64,000 nt of DNA from Bifidobacterium sp. ESL0704 (GCF_029392075.1 NZ_CP113929.1:1364001-1428000); one strand, 5' to 3'; counted from the stretch's first letter, positions 40,775-50,108 are shown. The notes: a model not told the origin generated them from the sequence alone. Numbers and translations are program-made.

Positions 40775-41866
40775 CTAAGCCGTCTCATCGCTTGCTATCA
40801 GGTCCGTCAGATATCTGGCGACGGCCCGCACCGCCGTGATGGTCGTCTCGTAATCCATGTGGGTGGGGCCGATGGAGCCGACAAAGGCGACAGGACGTGA
40901 GATCGATTCCATCGCCTCATCCTTACCGGAGCCGTTGCCGGCATCCGACACCTCGTCCGTCTTGCTGCGTCCATAGCCGGAAGAGACCACGGAAGCATGG
41001 ATGAGCCCGGGCGTTCTGGTCTCGGAACCGATGGCCACACCGACTTCCCCGTCTCCCTGGCTGAGGTCACTCATCAAATGCATGATGACGACCTGTTCCT
41101 CCAGCGCGTCGAACAACGGAGCAAGGTCGACGCGGGATTGCTGGTGGGCCAGCTGCGAGGTCCCGGCCATGTACATTTGCCCGGTGCCTTCATCGTGGGC
41201 CATGGATTCGACGGTTTTGGCCAGGCTCTCCCCCAGCGGACGCACCGAGTTGTATTCAGGCGCCTTGACGATGGATCGGATGTGCTGCGAGGCCTGCACC
41301 AACGGCATATCCATGCATTGCTCATTGACGAGTCCGGAGAACCTGTTCAACGCGACGGTGTCAGGCAACTGCCTCAAAGTAAAGGTATGCTGAGCCACCG
41401 AACCGGAATCGGTGATGATCACGGCAAGCATGGTGACAGCGTTCAGCGGGACAATCTCGATATGACGAAGTTTTGATTTGGAGAGGGCCGGCGACGAAAC
41501 CACTGCGACCTGGCCGGTGATATTGGCCAAGAGACGGGCGGCTCTCTGCAAGGTGTCGGAAAGGCTTACCGAACCCGAAAGAAACGTGGTGATCCCTCGG
41601 CGCTGCGCCTCGGAAAGCGGAACGAGAGAAGCGAGCCGGTCGACGAAATAACGGTAACCACGTTCCGTCGGGATGCGTCCGGCCGAGGTATGCGGCTGGA
41701 TCAGGTATCCCTCTTCCTCCAAGGCCGACATGTCGTTTCGTATGGTCGCGGAGCTTACTCCCAAATCGTGCGCCCGCGTCAAGGCGGTCGACCCGACCGG
41801 CTCCTGCGAACGGATATAATCCTCGACCACGGCCCTCAGTACCAGCATGCGTCGTGACTGTGCCAT
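40775..41866 (-). CDS. hrcA: Heat-shock repressor HrcA
   Basis: A 363-residue repressor. The N-terminal winged helix (MAQSRRMLVLRAVVEDYI, then ALTRAHDLGVSSATIRNDM, EEEGYLIQPHTSAGRIPTE) matches HrcA closely, followed by the GAF-like ligand domain. It binds the CIRCE operator, seen 70 bases upstream, and is relieved when the GroE chaperonin is titrated by unfolded proteins. I start at ATG 41866, five bases after AGGAGG, rather than the upstream frame start. dnaJ follows. Confidence 0.95.
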   Translation of the reverse strand: MAQSRRMLVLRAVVEDYIRSQEPVGSTALTRAHDLGVSSATIRNDMSALEEEGYLIQPHTSAGRIPTERGYRYFVDRLASLVPLSEAQRRGITTFLSGSVSLSDTLQRAARLLANITGQVAVVSSPALSKSKLRHIEIVPLNAVTMLAVIITDSGSVAQHTFTLRQLPDTVALNRFSGLVNEQCMDMPLVQASQHIRSIVKAPEYNSVRPLGESLAKTVESMAHDEGTGQMYMAGTSQLAHQQSRVDLAPLFDALEEQVVIMHLMSDLSQGDGEVGVAIGSETRTPGLIHASVVSSGYGRSKTDEVSDAGNGSGKDEAMESISRPVAFVGSIGPTHMDYETTITAVRAVARYLTDLIASDETA

Positions 41867-41935
41867 CGGTCCTCCTTCCATGGTCATTTCGATACTCAAA
41901 GCGATACCAAATTCTTTGATAAGTATAGCAAAGTA

Positions 41936-41962
41936 TTAGCACTCTTGACCAGAGAGTGCTAA
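41936..41962 (-). promoter_or_regulatory. CIRCE operator of hrcA-dnaJ
   Basis: TTAGCACTC, nine bases, GAGTGCTAA: a perfect match to the CIRCE consensus. A -10-like TATACT lies just downstream on the minus strand (41921-41926), so HrcA bound here would block the promoter. On the plus strand it is about 200 bases upstream of tkt. Confidence 0.97.
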
Positions 41963-42009
41963 TTGTTCCACTCTCAGGGTATTCCGGCATTTCGGAGATT
42001 TTTGTTTAC

Positions 42010-42021
42010 GTGAACGTTAAC
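42010..42021 (+). promoter_or_regulatory. LacI-type palindrome upstream of tkt
   Basis: GTGAACGTTAAC centred on AACGTT, followed by ATAAC: an imperfect palindrome of the kind bound by LacI-family regulators, 145 bases before the tkt ATG. Bifidobacteria control central sugar genes with LacI-type regulators; assigning one here is inference. Confidence 0.35.
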
Positions 42022-42165
42022 ATAACAAAACATACCAAAGACGTTCAAAATCTTACTTTTCGTCGGCTCTTAAAGTTAGCATGAAAGAGCAATGTGAGGG
42101 TGCTTTGCGGCGCGGAATAAGCCGCGTTTGCGGCACCCGAAATATTGGAAGGAAAGTATACACCT

Positions 42166-44265
42166 ATGACCGATTTCACATGGTCGGATTTGGACGAGCG
42201 CGCCGTCAAGATGGCGAAGGTGCTCTCCGCGGACGCGGTTGAGCGGGCTGGCAGCGGCCACCCGGGCTCTCCCATCTCCCTGGCTCCGATTGCCTACACA
42301 CTTTATCAGCATTACATCAAGCACGATCCCAACGATCCTCACTGGGATGGCCGCGATCGCTTCATTCTCTCCGGCGGACATGCCTCGTTGACGCAGTACG
42401 TCCAGCTTTACTTCTCCGGCTATGGCTTGACCATCGACGATCTCAAGTATTTCCGTGGCGGCGCCGACACGCGTACCCCGGGCCATCCTGAGGTCGGTCT
42501 GACCCCGGGCCTTGAGATGACCACCGGCCCGCTCGGCCAGGGTCTCGCCTCCGCTGTCGGCTTCGCCTACGGCCAGCGCTTCGAACGCGGCCTGCTCGAC
42601 CCGAACGCGCCGGCCGGCACCTCGCCCTTCGACCACAAGGTCTGGGTCATCTGCGGCGAAGGCGACGTCGAGGAAGGCGTCTCCTCCGAGGCTTCCTCGC
42701 TCGCCGGCAACCAAGGTCTCGGCAACCTGACCGTGATCTTCGACGCCAACCATATCCAGATCGAAGGCGATACCAAGCTCACCTTCTCCGAAGACATCCT
42801 CAAGCGTTATGAGGCCTATGGCTGGTACACCGACGAAGTCAGCTTCATCCAGCCCGACGGCTCCTACAAGGAAGACACCGAGGCTCTGGCCGCGGCGCTC
42901 GACAAGGCCGAGAAGGTCACCGATCGTCCGAAGTTCATCAAGGTCGACACCCTGATGGCCTGGCCGACCCCGGGCAAGACCAACGACGAATCCGCCCACG
43001 GCTCCAAGCTCGGCACCGAAGCGGTTGCCGGCTTGAAGAAGGTCCTCGGTTTCGACCCGTCCGTCGACTTCCCGATCGACGAAGAGGCTTTGGCCCACGC
43101 TCGCAAGGTCGCCGATCGCGGCCTCGAAGCACACAAGGAATGGGACGAGAAGCTCGCCGCCTGGCGCAAGGCCAACCCAGAGCAGTCCAAGCTCTATGAC
43201 CGCATCAAGGCCCACAAGCTCCCTGTTGGTTTCGACGAGGCCATCGACGAACTCGAGAAGAGCTTCGCAGCCAGCGATCAGGCCGCAACGCGCAAGTCCT
43301 CTGGCCAGGTGTTGAACGCCATTGCCAAGGTCATGCCGGAACTGTGGGGCGGCTCCGCCGATCTCGCAGGCTCCAACAAGACCGATATCGACGGCGCAGC
43401 CACCTTCGGCCCGAAGGCTGACGAGACCCGCACCTGGCCCGAGGCCAACGAGTACGGCCGTCAGCTGCACTTCGGCGTTCGTGAGTTCGCCATGGGCGCC
43501 ATCACCAACGGCATCCTGCTTGGCAGCGACACCCGTCCGTACGGCGGCACGTTCTTCCAGTTCTCGGATTATGAGCGTCCGGCCGTGCGCCTCGCCGCGC
43601 TGATGAAGCTGCCGAACCTCTACGTCTGGACCCACGATTCCGTGGCCCTCGGCGAAGATGGCCCGACCCACCAGCCGATCGAGCACCTGGCCGCCTTCCG
43701 CGCCATGCCCGATATGGAAGTCGTTCGTCCTGCCGACGAGTTCGAGACCGCCGAAGCCTACCGTTACTTCTTCGAGAAGAAGAACACGCTGCCGACCGCG
43801 ATGATCCTGACCCGTCAGGGTGTGCCGACGCTCGCCGAAACCGCCGAGAAGGCGCACGACGGCGTTCGTAAGGGCGCTTACGTCCTCGTCGATACCGACG
43901 GCGAGCCCGATGTCATCATCATGGCCACCGGTTCCGAGGTCCAGTGGGCCGTCGAGGCCGCCAAGACGCTGGCCGGCAAGAACATCAAGGCCCGCGTGGT
44001 CTCCATGCCGTCCATGGAATGGTTCGAGGAACAGGACGAGGACTACAAGGAAGCCGTGCTTCCTGCGTCCGTTCGTGCCCGTGTTTCCGTCGAGGCCGGC
44101 ATCGCCATGCCGTGGTACAAGTACCTCGGCAGCTGCGGCAAGCCCGTCTCCATCGAGCGCTTCGGCCTGCAGGGCGACGGCGCGCAGAACATGATCGACC
44201 TCGGCATCACCGCCGAGCATGTGGTCGAGGCTGCGGAAGCCTCCATCGAGGAAGCTCGCGCCTGA
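42166..44265 (+). CDS. tkt: Transketolase
   Basis: A 699-residue thiamine-diphosphate enzyme that shuttles two-carbon units between sugar phosphates. Seen are the substrate histidine region (AGSGHPGSPISLAP), the TPP/Mg motif GEGDVEEGVSSEA at about 162-173, and the C-terminal transketolase half with DSVALGEDGPTHQPIEHL. In bifidobacteria it works with transaldolase and phosphoketolase in the fructose-6-phosphate shunt. I start at ATG 42166, eight bases after GGAAGGAAAG. Codon use is strongly biased to C-ending codons, as expected for high expression. A hairpin and then tal follow. Confidence 0.96.
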   Translation: MTDFTWSDLDERAVKMAKVLSADAVERAGSGHPGSPISLAPIAYTLYQHYIKHDPNDPHWDGRDRFILSGGHASLTQYVQLYFSGYGLTIDDLKYFRGGADTRTPGHPEVGLTPGLEMTTGPLGQGLASAVGFAYGQRFERGLLDPNAPAGTSPFDHKVWVICGEGDVEEGVSSEASSLAGNQGLGNLTVIFDANHIQIEGDTKLTFSEDILKRYEAYGWYTDEVSFIQPDGSYKEDTEALAAALDKAEKVTDRPKFIKVDTLMAWPTPGKTNDESAHGSKLGTEAVAGLKKVLGFDPSVDFPIDEEALAHARKVADRGLEAHKEWDEKLAAWRKANPEQSKLYDRIKAHKLPVGFDEAIDELEKSFAASDQAATRKSSGQVLNAIAKVMPELWGGSADLAGSNKTDIDGAATFGPKADETRTWPEANEYGRQLHFGVREFAMGAITNGILLGSDTRPYGGTFFQFSDYERPAVRLAALMKLPNLYVWTHDSVALGEDGPTHQPIEHLAAFRAMPDMEVVRPADEFETAEAYRYFFEKKNTLPTAMILTRQGVPTLAETAEKAHDGVRKGAYVLVDTDGEPDVIIMATGSEVQWAVEAAKTLAGKNIKARVVSMPSMEWFEEQDEDYKEAVLPASVRARVSVEAGIAMPWYKYLGSCGKPVSIERFGLQGDGAQNMIDLGITAEHVVEAAEASIEEARA

Positions 44266-44286
44266 GGTTTCCACCTCTTGATGCAT

Positions 44287-44340
44287 AAGCGATGTGGTTG
44301 TTCATGAATCTCGTAAGAATCGTAAGCAGCCACATCGCTT
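44287..44340 (+). terminator. Hairpin between tkt and tal
   Basis: Perfect 11-base arms (44287-44297 and 44330-44340; AAGCGATGTGG and its complement) with a 32-base loop. There is no T-run, so it may attenuate or process the transcript rather than end it. Confidence 0.5.
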
Positions 44341-44356
44341 GCAACAAATAAAATCT

Positions 44357-44376
44357 TTCCAATACCGATATTGGAA
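44357..44376 (+). promoter_or_regulatory. Perfect palindrome against the tal ribosome site
   Basis: TTCCAATA, CCGA, TATTGGAA: eight-base perfect arms ending one or two bases before the AAGGAG ribosome site of tal. It could be an operator or an RNA hairpin at the start of the mRNA. Confidence 0.45.
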
Positions 44377-44391
44377 TAAGGAGATAAGAAT

Positions 44392-45495
44392 ATGACAGAA
44401 GCAACGCAGCGCACCAGTGATTCCGGTGTTTCGATCTGGCTTGATGACCTCGATCGCACCCGTATCACCTCCGGCAATCTGCAGGAACTCATCAAGGACA
44501 AGAACGTTGTCGGCGTGACCACCAATCCGTCCATCTTCCAGAAGGCTCTGGCTCAGGTCGGACCTTATGACGAACAGCTCAAGGAACTCGGTCGCATCAA
44601 CGTCGAAGACGCCGTTCGCGAACTGACCACCACCGATGTGCGCAACGCCACCGATATCTTCCGCGAAGTCGCCGAGAAGACCGATTACGTCGACGGCCGC
44701 GTGTCCATCGAGGTCGATCCCCGTCTGGCCCACGACACCGAGAACACCGAGAAGCAGGCTGAGCTGCTTTGGAAGATGGTCGATCGTCCGAACACTTTGA
44801 TCAAGATCCCGGCAACTCTGGAAGGCCTGCCGGCCATCACCGCCACGCTTGCCAAGGGCATCTCCGTCAACGTGACGCTGATCTTCTCGCTCGAGCGCTA
44901 TGAGCAGGTCATCGACGCCTACATCTCCGGTCTCGAGCAGGCCGCGAAGAACGGCCACGATCTGAAGCACATGGCTTCGGTCGCCTCCTTCTTCGTCTCC
45001 CGCGTCGACACCGCCGTGGACAAGCTGCTCGAAGCCAACGGCTCCGACGAAGCGAAGGCTCTGGAAGGCAAGGCCGCTGTGGCCAACGCCCGCCTCGCCT
45101 ACAAGCTCTATGAGGAGAAGTTCGCTTCCGATCCTCGCTGGCCCGCACTCGAGGCCAAGGGAGCCAAGAAGCAGCGTCCGCTGTGGGCTTCCACCGGCAC
45201 CAAGAACGCCGCCTACTCCGACTGCAAGTACGTCGACGAGCTCGTGGCCCCTGACGTCGTCAACACGATGCCCGAAAAGACGCTGAACGCCCTCGCCGAC
45301 CATGGCGACGGCAAGCCCAGCATCGCCGGCACCTATGAGGAGAGCCAGGCCATCATGGACAAGCTCGCCGCCCTCGGCATCAACATCAAGGACGTCACCG
45401 ATCAGCTCGAAGCCGACGGCGTCTCCAAGTTCATCGCCTCCTGGGATTCGGTACTTTCCGACACCCAGGCCGGTATCGACCGCGTCAACGGCTGA
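44392..45495 (+). CDS. tal: Transaldolase
   Basis: A 367-residue transaldolase that moves a dihydroxyacetone unit between sugar phosphates by a lysine Schiff base. Motifs are [24 protein letters not shown], and [15 protein letters not shown] with the catalytic lysine at about residue 139. The long form is typical of actinobacteria. The ATG follows AAGGAGATAAGAAT. It sits 126 bases after tkt, and both have highly biased codons. A very long palindrome follows the stop. Confidence 0.96.
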   Translation: MTEATQRTSDSGVSIWLDDLDRTRITSGNLQELIKDKNVVGVTTNPSIFQKALAQVGPYDEQLKELGRINVEDAVRELTTTDVRNATDIFREVAEKTDYVDGRVSIEVDPRLAHDTENTEKQAELLWKMVDRPNTLIKIPATLEGLPAITATLAKGISVNVTLIFSLERYEQVIDAYISGLEQAAKNGHDLKHMASVASFFVSRVDTAVDKLLEANGSDEAKALEGKAAVANARLAYKLYEEKFASDPRWPALEAKGAKKQRPLWASTGTKNAAYSDCKYVDELVAPDVVNTMPEKTLNALADHGDGKPSIAGTYEESQAIMDKLAALGINIKDVTDQLEADGVSKFIASWDSVLSDTQAGIDRVNG

Positions 45496-45515
45496 TTCCT
45501 TTTAAACCGGGAGTC

Positions 45516-45604
45516 GTGAGGCTCCGGGATATGTGTTGTTCAGACACCCTCCAGGCCGGTAGGCCAAGCTTTACGTCTGAGCAACACATATCCCGGAGCC
45601 TCAC
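45516..45604. repeat. Long nearly perfect palindrome after tal (palindrome family, copy 2)
   Basis: Thirty-base arms at 45516-45545 and 45575-45604 differ at one position, with a 29-base loop. The core GGGATATGTGTTGTTC and the mirrored GAGCAACACATATCCC match the core of the palindrome upstream of thrS. It is stable enough to end tal transcription, but it lacks a T-run and is longer than a normal terminator. Confidence 0.8.
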
Positions 45605-45670
45605 TCATATCCAAGCAAAGGCGACTCTTTCTGCCAGCGGACGTATGTCAATTTGTCATGAATGACTTCG

Positions 45671-45725
45671 CATGGATTGCTTAAGAAAACTGACGAGTGG
45701 AAACCAATCCTCAAAGCAATCCATG
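45671..45725 (-). terminator. Hairpin after the GTPase gene
   Basis: Perfect 12-base arms (45671-45682 and 45714-45725; CATGGATTGCTT and its complement) placed directly after the minus-strand GTPase stop. Confidence 0.6.
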
Positions 45726-45736
45726 TGAAGCTGCTC

Positions 45737-46927
45737 TTACTTGAAGAACTTAGCGATTGCTTCAGCTATTTCTTTTGGCGATGATTTGCTGGAAATTGTC
45801 TTGAGAATCTGGGCAATCTTCGCGGCGATATCCTTATTCATCAAATACCGTTCTCCGAACTTGCGTATCCAATCAATATCGTCAAGCTTTTTGTTACCTA
45901 GATATACTTGTTCATACCCATAAACAGATATTTCTCCTACCGCCGCCACAATTGTGCCAGCTACCACTGCATTAATCGCAGCCGCGGCAATATTCAATCC
46001 GGGAATTGCCTTGATGGCAACAAGAATTTGCTTTGCAATCGTTCCCGCTGTTCCCATTTCTACGATGGTTTTTTTAAAATCTTTTGCTATATCATCGTTG
46101 CTGATTCCATATATCTTGGCTATCGCTGATATTTCAGCAGTTTCGACTCCTGCCAAAATGCCGGCATCGGGAATCGGAATAGGAACAGCACCGATGGTTG
46201 TTCCACCTGCGGTGGCAGCGGTTACAACGCCATGTGCAAAAACTCTTTTTCGTTGAAGAATAAATTTCTGGATATCGCGTTCTGCACTTTTTATCGCTTC
46301 CGGCATTAACCTGTTGGTGGTATCAATTAAATCGGTGATACCATCTGGCGCGGCATAAGCTTGCTCATTCAAACGGAAAATTGAAGCTACAACTGGAATA
46401 ATGGAGTTGATTCTTTTACTCATTTTCAGTTTATCAAAAGCTTCGGTGACCATTTCAATATTTTCTTTGCGATCAGGCTCAGAGAAAGATTTGGTGATCA
46501 CGACGATGACCGGAACAGACGGCCACCGTTTTATCGCACTCGATAAATTCTTGATTGTTACAGGGAACAACTTTCCGGCTGTACCATCAATGCAAAACCA
46601 GACTTCATTGATTTCTTTCTTTTTATCGGTTTCACTTTCAGATGACCACTTTTTTACAGCGTGTATTGCCTGCTGCTGTTTGACGAATGATGGTTCAAAG
46701 CCGACACTGTCGATGAGTCGAAAAGGAAGATCGTCGGATTCGTAAATCTTCAGTTCCTGTGTTGTTCCTTTCATGCCGCGACTTGTCTCACCTCGGTGTT
46801 CACCAAGAACAGCGTTGATCAATGTAGTCTTGCCTACACCAGAATTTCCAAGGACCAGTACATTACCCTTGTCCATAGCTTCGCTCCAATCTCCAAATTT
46901 CTTCTCTGAATCTATTACAGCAACCAC
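45737..46927 (-). CDS. Era-like GTPase with DUF697-like C-terminal domain
   Basis: A 396-residue protein. The G domain has GNSGVGKTT at 27-35, the G3 motif DSVGFE at 73-78 (DxxG) and VVITKS at about 139-144 as a weak G4. The C-terminal half holds hydrophobic helices with AVPIPIPDAGILAGVETAEISAIAKIYG at about 220-247 (given here as PIPIPDAGILAG and AEISAIAKIYG), the pattern of DUF697/YcjF proteins that associate with membranes. The open frame begins at GTG; an alternative ATG at 46876 has GGAG seven bases upstream but would leave a very short lead before the P-loop. The gene is AT-rich and alone. Role unknown; stress or defence-type membrane GTPases are similar. Confidence 0.75.
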   Translation of the reverse strand: MVAVIDSEKKFGDWSEAMDKGNVLVLGNSGVGKTTLINAVLGEHRGETSRGMKGTTQELKIYESDDLPFRLIDSVGFEPSFVKQQQAIHAVKKWSSESETDKKKEINEVWFCIDGTAGKLFPVTIKNLSSAIKRWPSVPVIVVITKSFSEPDRKENIEMVTEAFDKLKMSKRINSIIPVVASIFRLNEQAYAAPDGITDLIDTTNRLMPEAIKSAERDIQKFILQRKRVFAHGVVTAATAGGTTIGAVPIPIPDAGILAGVETAEISAIAKIYGISNDDIAKDFKKTIVEMGTAGTIAKQILVAIKAIPGLNIAAAAINAVVAGTIVAAVGEISVYGYEQVYLGNKKLDDIDWIRKFGERYLMNKDIAAKIAQILKTISSKSSPKEIAEAIAKFFK

Positions 46928-47391
46928 ACCGCGACTCTACCTCTCACAGCCACACTACGGCTCACACACTGTCAACACCGACGCCAACCGCCAACCGACT
47001 CTCATACCCGACCAGCAGTTCATCCAAGACCTCATAGAATCACCGGAACTCCACAGACAATGAGTCCCTCCCACTCGGTGGCATCGAATCAGTCAAAGCC
47101 AAAAAGACCGCCGCCAGATAAAAAATACAAGACTGACATCGACGACCACGGCACACGTTTCAAAGCTATCGCCCTTCCTGAACACGACACCAGCCAAAAC
47201 CTCCGGTACGTCGCCATCAATGATACACCAGTTCTAACTAAAATCACTAAAGTATGGCATCCAGTCAAATATTGTGATAAAAGAACTTCAGGTCATGACG
47301 TTGTGACCTGGCCATCAGGTATTTCATTTGGTTTTTGTTATTTGAAATGTCTTTGACCGTCAATGTTGACATATAAAGAAAGAGGCAAAAG
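46928..47391. other. Gap with unrecognised open-frame pieces
   Basis: About 460 bases between the GTPase and the secreted peptide. A frame open through 46940-47062 ends with PDQQFIQDLIESPELHRQ; at 47060, overlapping its stop, an ATG opens a 98-codon frame (KYKTDIDDHGTRFKAIALPE). The pair could be remnants of a coding region, but I recognise neither and see no ribosome site for the second. The last 100 bases are AT-rich leader of the peptide gene. Confidence 0.35.
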
Positions 47392-47721
47392 ATGAAAAAA
47401 TCACCCTTGAAACGAATATTAGCTGTTGGCACCGTAGGATTGATGATGCTTGCAGGCACTACCACCTCAGCTTCTGCAGCAGAAGTAGGTACTGTCGGCC
47501 CTCAATATAATGTTCCTTGTAGTGTTCAACAGTGGAGCAATCAAGTTCGAATCCATTGCAGTCATTCATCACGCTATGCACGTGGAAAAATTGCCTGCAG
47601 ATCCTTCCCAGACCAATATACCAATTGGATCAAAGACGGATATTCATATTCACCTGGATGCCCCGTTGGCGTGAATGATCTTCCCGGTGGACCCGTCACA
47701 ATAGAAGTTGGTGGTAACTAG
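47392..47721 (+). CDS. Small secreted cysteine-containing peptide, possible bacteriocin
   Basis: A 109-residue precursor. Residues 1-29 are a signal peptide (basic start, hydrophobic core GLMMLAG, cleavage after SASA). The mature part of about 80 residues has four cysteines at 43, 56, 69 and 90, enough for two disulfides, with WSNQVRIHCSHSSRYARGK in the middle and a Gly/Pro-rich end. The WSN...HSS portion loosely resembles lactococcin 972-family bacteriocins, which also lie near large membrane proteins with an ABC transporter, as here; the similarity is weak and the neighbouring operon is convergent, not co-directional. AAAGAGG precedes the ATG. Confidence 0.6.
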   Translation: MKKSPLKRILAVGTVGLMMLAGTTTSASAAEVGTVGPQYNVPCSVQQWSNQVRIHCSHSSRYARGKIACRSFPDQYTNWIKDGYSYSPGCPVGVNDLPGGPVTIEVGGN

Positions 47722-47734
47722 TTTCCATACTTTC

Positions 47735-47784
47735 GCAATGGCTCTCGGCATAGACAGAGTAATCTCTATGCCGAGAGCCATTGC
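47735..47784. terminator. Perfect 20-base hairpin between convergent genes
   Basis: Arms 47735-47754 and 47765-47784 are perfectly complementary (left arm starts GCAATGGCTCTCGG) around ten bases. It lies between the peptide gene and the ABC permease gene and would serve both. Confidence 0.85.
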
Positions 47785-47798
47785 ATGTGTCACCCATA

Positions 47799-48533
47799 TT
47801 ATTTGACGATTTGTTGCACAATTCCTGATCCACCGGTAAAAGACCATACGAACAGTGAAAATATGACTGTAACAGTAACGCCAACAAAGACAACTAGATA
47901 TATGACACTATAACTTTGAAACAGATAAAGCCGTAAGACGAAGCCTGTACGGGTTTGGAATGGTTGAGTCAGGACATTTGCCAATGCGAGCATAATTCCA
48001 AAACCGAGTCCGTAGAATTGTCCGAATAACGACATGCCCAAAAGAATCAGGGCCATGTCGACGAACACATTGGCAAGAATAACCAAGATTGGTGTCTCTG
48101 CTGAACGGAATACCGCCACGAACGTACCGATACCCAGTGGAATGACCAGTGACATGGATGAGGCCAGAAGCGAGTGCAGGAACGAGCGTCTCGGTGCGAA
48201 CCGTTCCCAAAAAGGCATACGGGATGTGAACAGCACAAGGCTGGCCGCAATGCATAGCACACAGAGCAGTTCAAGCAACGGGATGGTCATGACCGCCTGT
48301 CTGGTACCCTGAGGACACCCTACATAGCCGGCACCGGTGTAGGCGGGTTGCGACGAAGACGGATCCGGAAAACAGACATTGTCCACGTAGACGGGTGCGT
48401 ACGAAACCGACGCCGGCAGGACAGCTGGGAACAAGGTCGTGCAGAACGTCGCGCAGAGAAGCATGATGACTGCCGCGATACCATACCTGCCTTCAAACCA
48501 TGCCAAATGAAACGATGACGACTTTCCTGCCAT
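47799..48533 (-). CDS. ABC-type membrane protein, small subunit, of unknown substrate
   Basis: A 244-residue membrane protein with about six hydrophobic segments. After the first helix a loop of about 45 residues (YAPVYVDNVCFPDPSSS, CPQGTRQ) with two cysteines probably lies outside. It follows the 520-residue permease-like gene by about ten bases and that gene overlaps the ATPase gene, so all three form one operon. I recognise no family for it alone. The ATG at 48533 is preferred over the adjacent TTG because GGAGG lies six bases upstream. Confidence 0.65.
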   Translation of the reverse strand: MAGKSSSFHLAWFEGRYGIAAVIMLLCATFCTTLFPAVLPASVSYAPVYVDNVCFPDPSSSQPAYTGAGYVGCPQGTRQAVMTIPLLELLCVLCIAASLVLFTSRMPFWERFAPRRSFLHSLLASSMSLVIPLGIGTFVAVFRSAETPILVILANVFVDMALILLGMSLFGQFYGLGFGIMLALANVLTQPFQTRTGFVLRLYLFQSYSVIYLVVFVGVTVTVIFSLFVWSFTGGSGIVQQIVK

Positions 48534-48545
48534 CAAGCCCCTCCC

Positions 48546-50108
48546 CTACTTTCCACTCCGGCCTATTGAATCCGCCTGTACTTGTTTGGGAGTCAGAGCG
48601 CAGGTTTCGATGGCCGCTGCATTACGCTTGATAAACCCTTGCAACTGGCTATCGGTTGCGGAACCCAACTCCTTAATCGTCCTGTCGCTGGCCCCTTCAA
48701 TGTCGTACATAGATGACAATCCAGTGTCTGTATTGCCATATGCGTTGTCTCTCATGGCAATCGGCAGCTGCCCCAATATGAACGCGCTCACATCGGCACC
48801 GTTTCGCAGCGTCTTCTGTTCGAAGACGGTTCTGCTAGCAACCTGCGCACAGTGTGCAGGCAGATATTGGCTGACGATGACCTGCATGACCATCGACAGG
48901 TCACTATAGTCACGGTTTTTCTGGGTGGCGGTATCGGTCATGATTTCAATCGCTTCGGTATTCGGGCCGTTCTCCGGAATCATGCGTTTGCCTTCATCAT
49001 CGACGTTCCATTGTTCCTGATTCGTTTCAGGCGTAAAGGCGTTGCCAAGCAGCAGGTACAGCTTTTTCGCCGGAACCTGCCCACCACTTATCTGATCAGT
49101 AGGCATCCATCGCAACGCGGAACGCACGTAACCCGCATATCGGCTGCGATGAGCCTGATCATCCGGATGGGAGCAAACCGTCACACCGGATTGTTCGATA
49201 TTCTCGCAGACCGGCGTAAACGGCCCGGTTCGCAGCCAGATGCCGATACCGGATAATGCAATCGAGAATCCCAACGCCACCGGTATCACGACAATCGCAC
49301 ATATCGCTTTTATTGCGGCAGCCCTGTGCCGAGTAATCGTGGATTGTGCCATATACAGACAGGCAAGAAGGCAGACTACCGCTACAGCCAAAAAGAACGC
49401 AGCACGGACGATGAAACCTGGAACAGACATCCGCAATCCCGGTTCGGCACCGATACCGGAGTCGGAAACCGGCAATACCGCCGACAAACCGTTTCCCCAT
49501 ACCCGCGGCGAAGTGCTACCTTCCGGAACTCTTGGATGAACCGCAAAGAACCCGCCCAAGCACAACAGTGCCAGTGCAATACCAACGCCGACCACAGACC
49601 ATTTGCTGCCGGTCATCACGCCTATGGCATAGCCAAAGCAGCAACACACGGACAATACCATCATGCCGCCAATAAGCGGGAGCAGTGGGAACGGGCCAGG
49701 GGACGCACTCATCGTCCTGACGATGGCGGGCAGACACGCTAACAGATACGAAAACGCACACAACAGACCGGCCTTGGCCATCGGCACCACGTACCGGCTC
49801 GCGCGTATGCCTTTCCACAAGGGAGCAATCATGCTTTGTGAGCGGTATATCGCGCATGAAAGCCAGGCGCCATACACGCCAGCAAGCACATCCGAGAACA
49901 CGTGCATCCAAGACAAATCGAGTTGCAGATGAGAGTTACTAACTCCCACCGTGCCTGGAGCGTTAAGAATGCCATAGTTACGAATCCCCAGTATCAATGG
50001 ATAGGCCATCATCAACACAAAGAACAACAGCGTGCTGAAAAACGGCAATGGCCACAGCAGGACACCCGGATGGAACCGTTTGTGTCCAAGTGAACGCGTC
50101 TCATTCAT
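48546..50108 (-). CDS. ABC-associated large membrane protein (520 residues)
   Basis: A protein with about seven membrane segments in the first 290 residues (for example VLLWPLPFFSTLLFFVLMMA and VGVGIALALLCLGGFFAV), then a long soluble region of about 230 residues (PVCENIEQSG to the end) that may face outward. It is not a standard two-domain permease by eye, but its place right after an ATP-binding gene, with an eight-base overlap, makes it the likely membrane partner. Membrane proteins with long extracellular parts occur in bacteriocin immunity and peptide-resistance ABC systems. The ribosome site AAGAAGG precedes ATG. Substrate unknown. Confidence 0.65.
   Translation of the reverse strand: MNETRSLGHKRFHPGVLLWPLPFFSTLLFFVLMMAYPLILGIRNYGILNAPGTVGVSNSHLQLDLSWMHVFSDVLAGVYGAWLSCAIYRSQSMIAPLWKGIRASRYVVPMAKAGLLCAFSYLLACLPAIVRTMSASPGPFPLLPLIGGMMVLSVCCCFGYAIGVMTGSKWSVVGVGIALALLCLGGFFAVHPRVPEGSTSPRVWGNGLSAVLPVSDSGIGAEPGLRMSVPGFIVRAAFFLAVAVVCLLACLYMAQSTITRHRAAAIKAICAIVVIPVALGFSIALSGIGIWLRTGPFTPVCENIEQSGVTVCSHPDDQAHRSRYAGYVRSALRWMPTDQISGGQVPAKKLYLLLGNAFTPETNQEQWNVDDEGKRMIPENGPNTEAIEIMTDTATQKNRDYSDLSMVMQVIVSQYLPAHCAQVASRTVFEQKTLRNGADVSAFILGQLPIAMRDNAYGNTDTGLSSMYDIEGASDRTIKELGSATDSQLQGFIKRNAAAIETCALTPKQVQADSIGRSGK

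Noticed and set aside
42076..44286. 736-codon open frame antisense to tkt
   Set aside because: It mirrors the codon bias of tkt, has no ribosome site and no recognisable domain; tkt is certain on the other strand.
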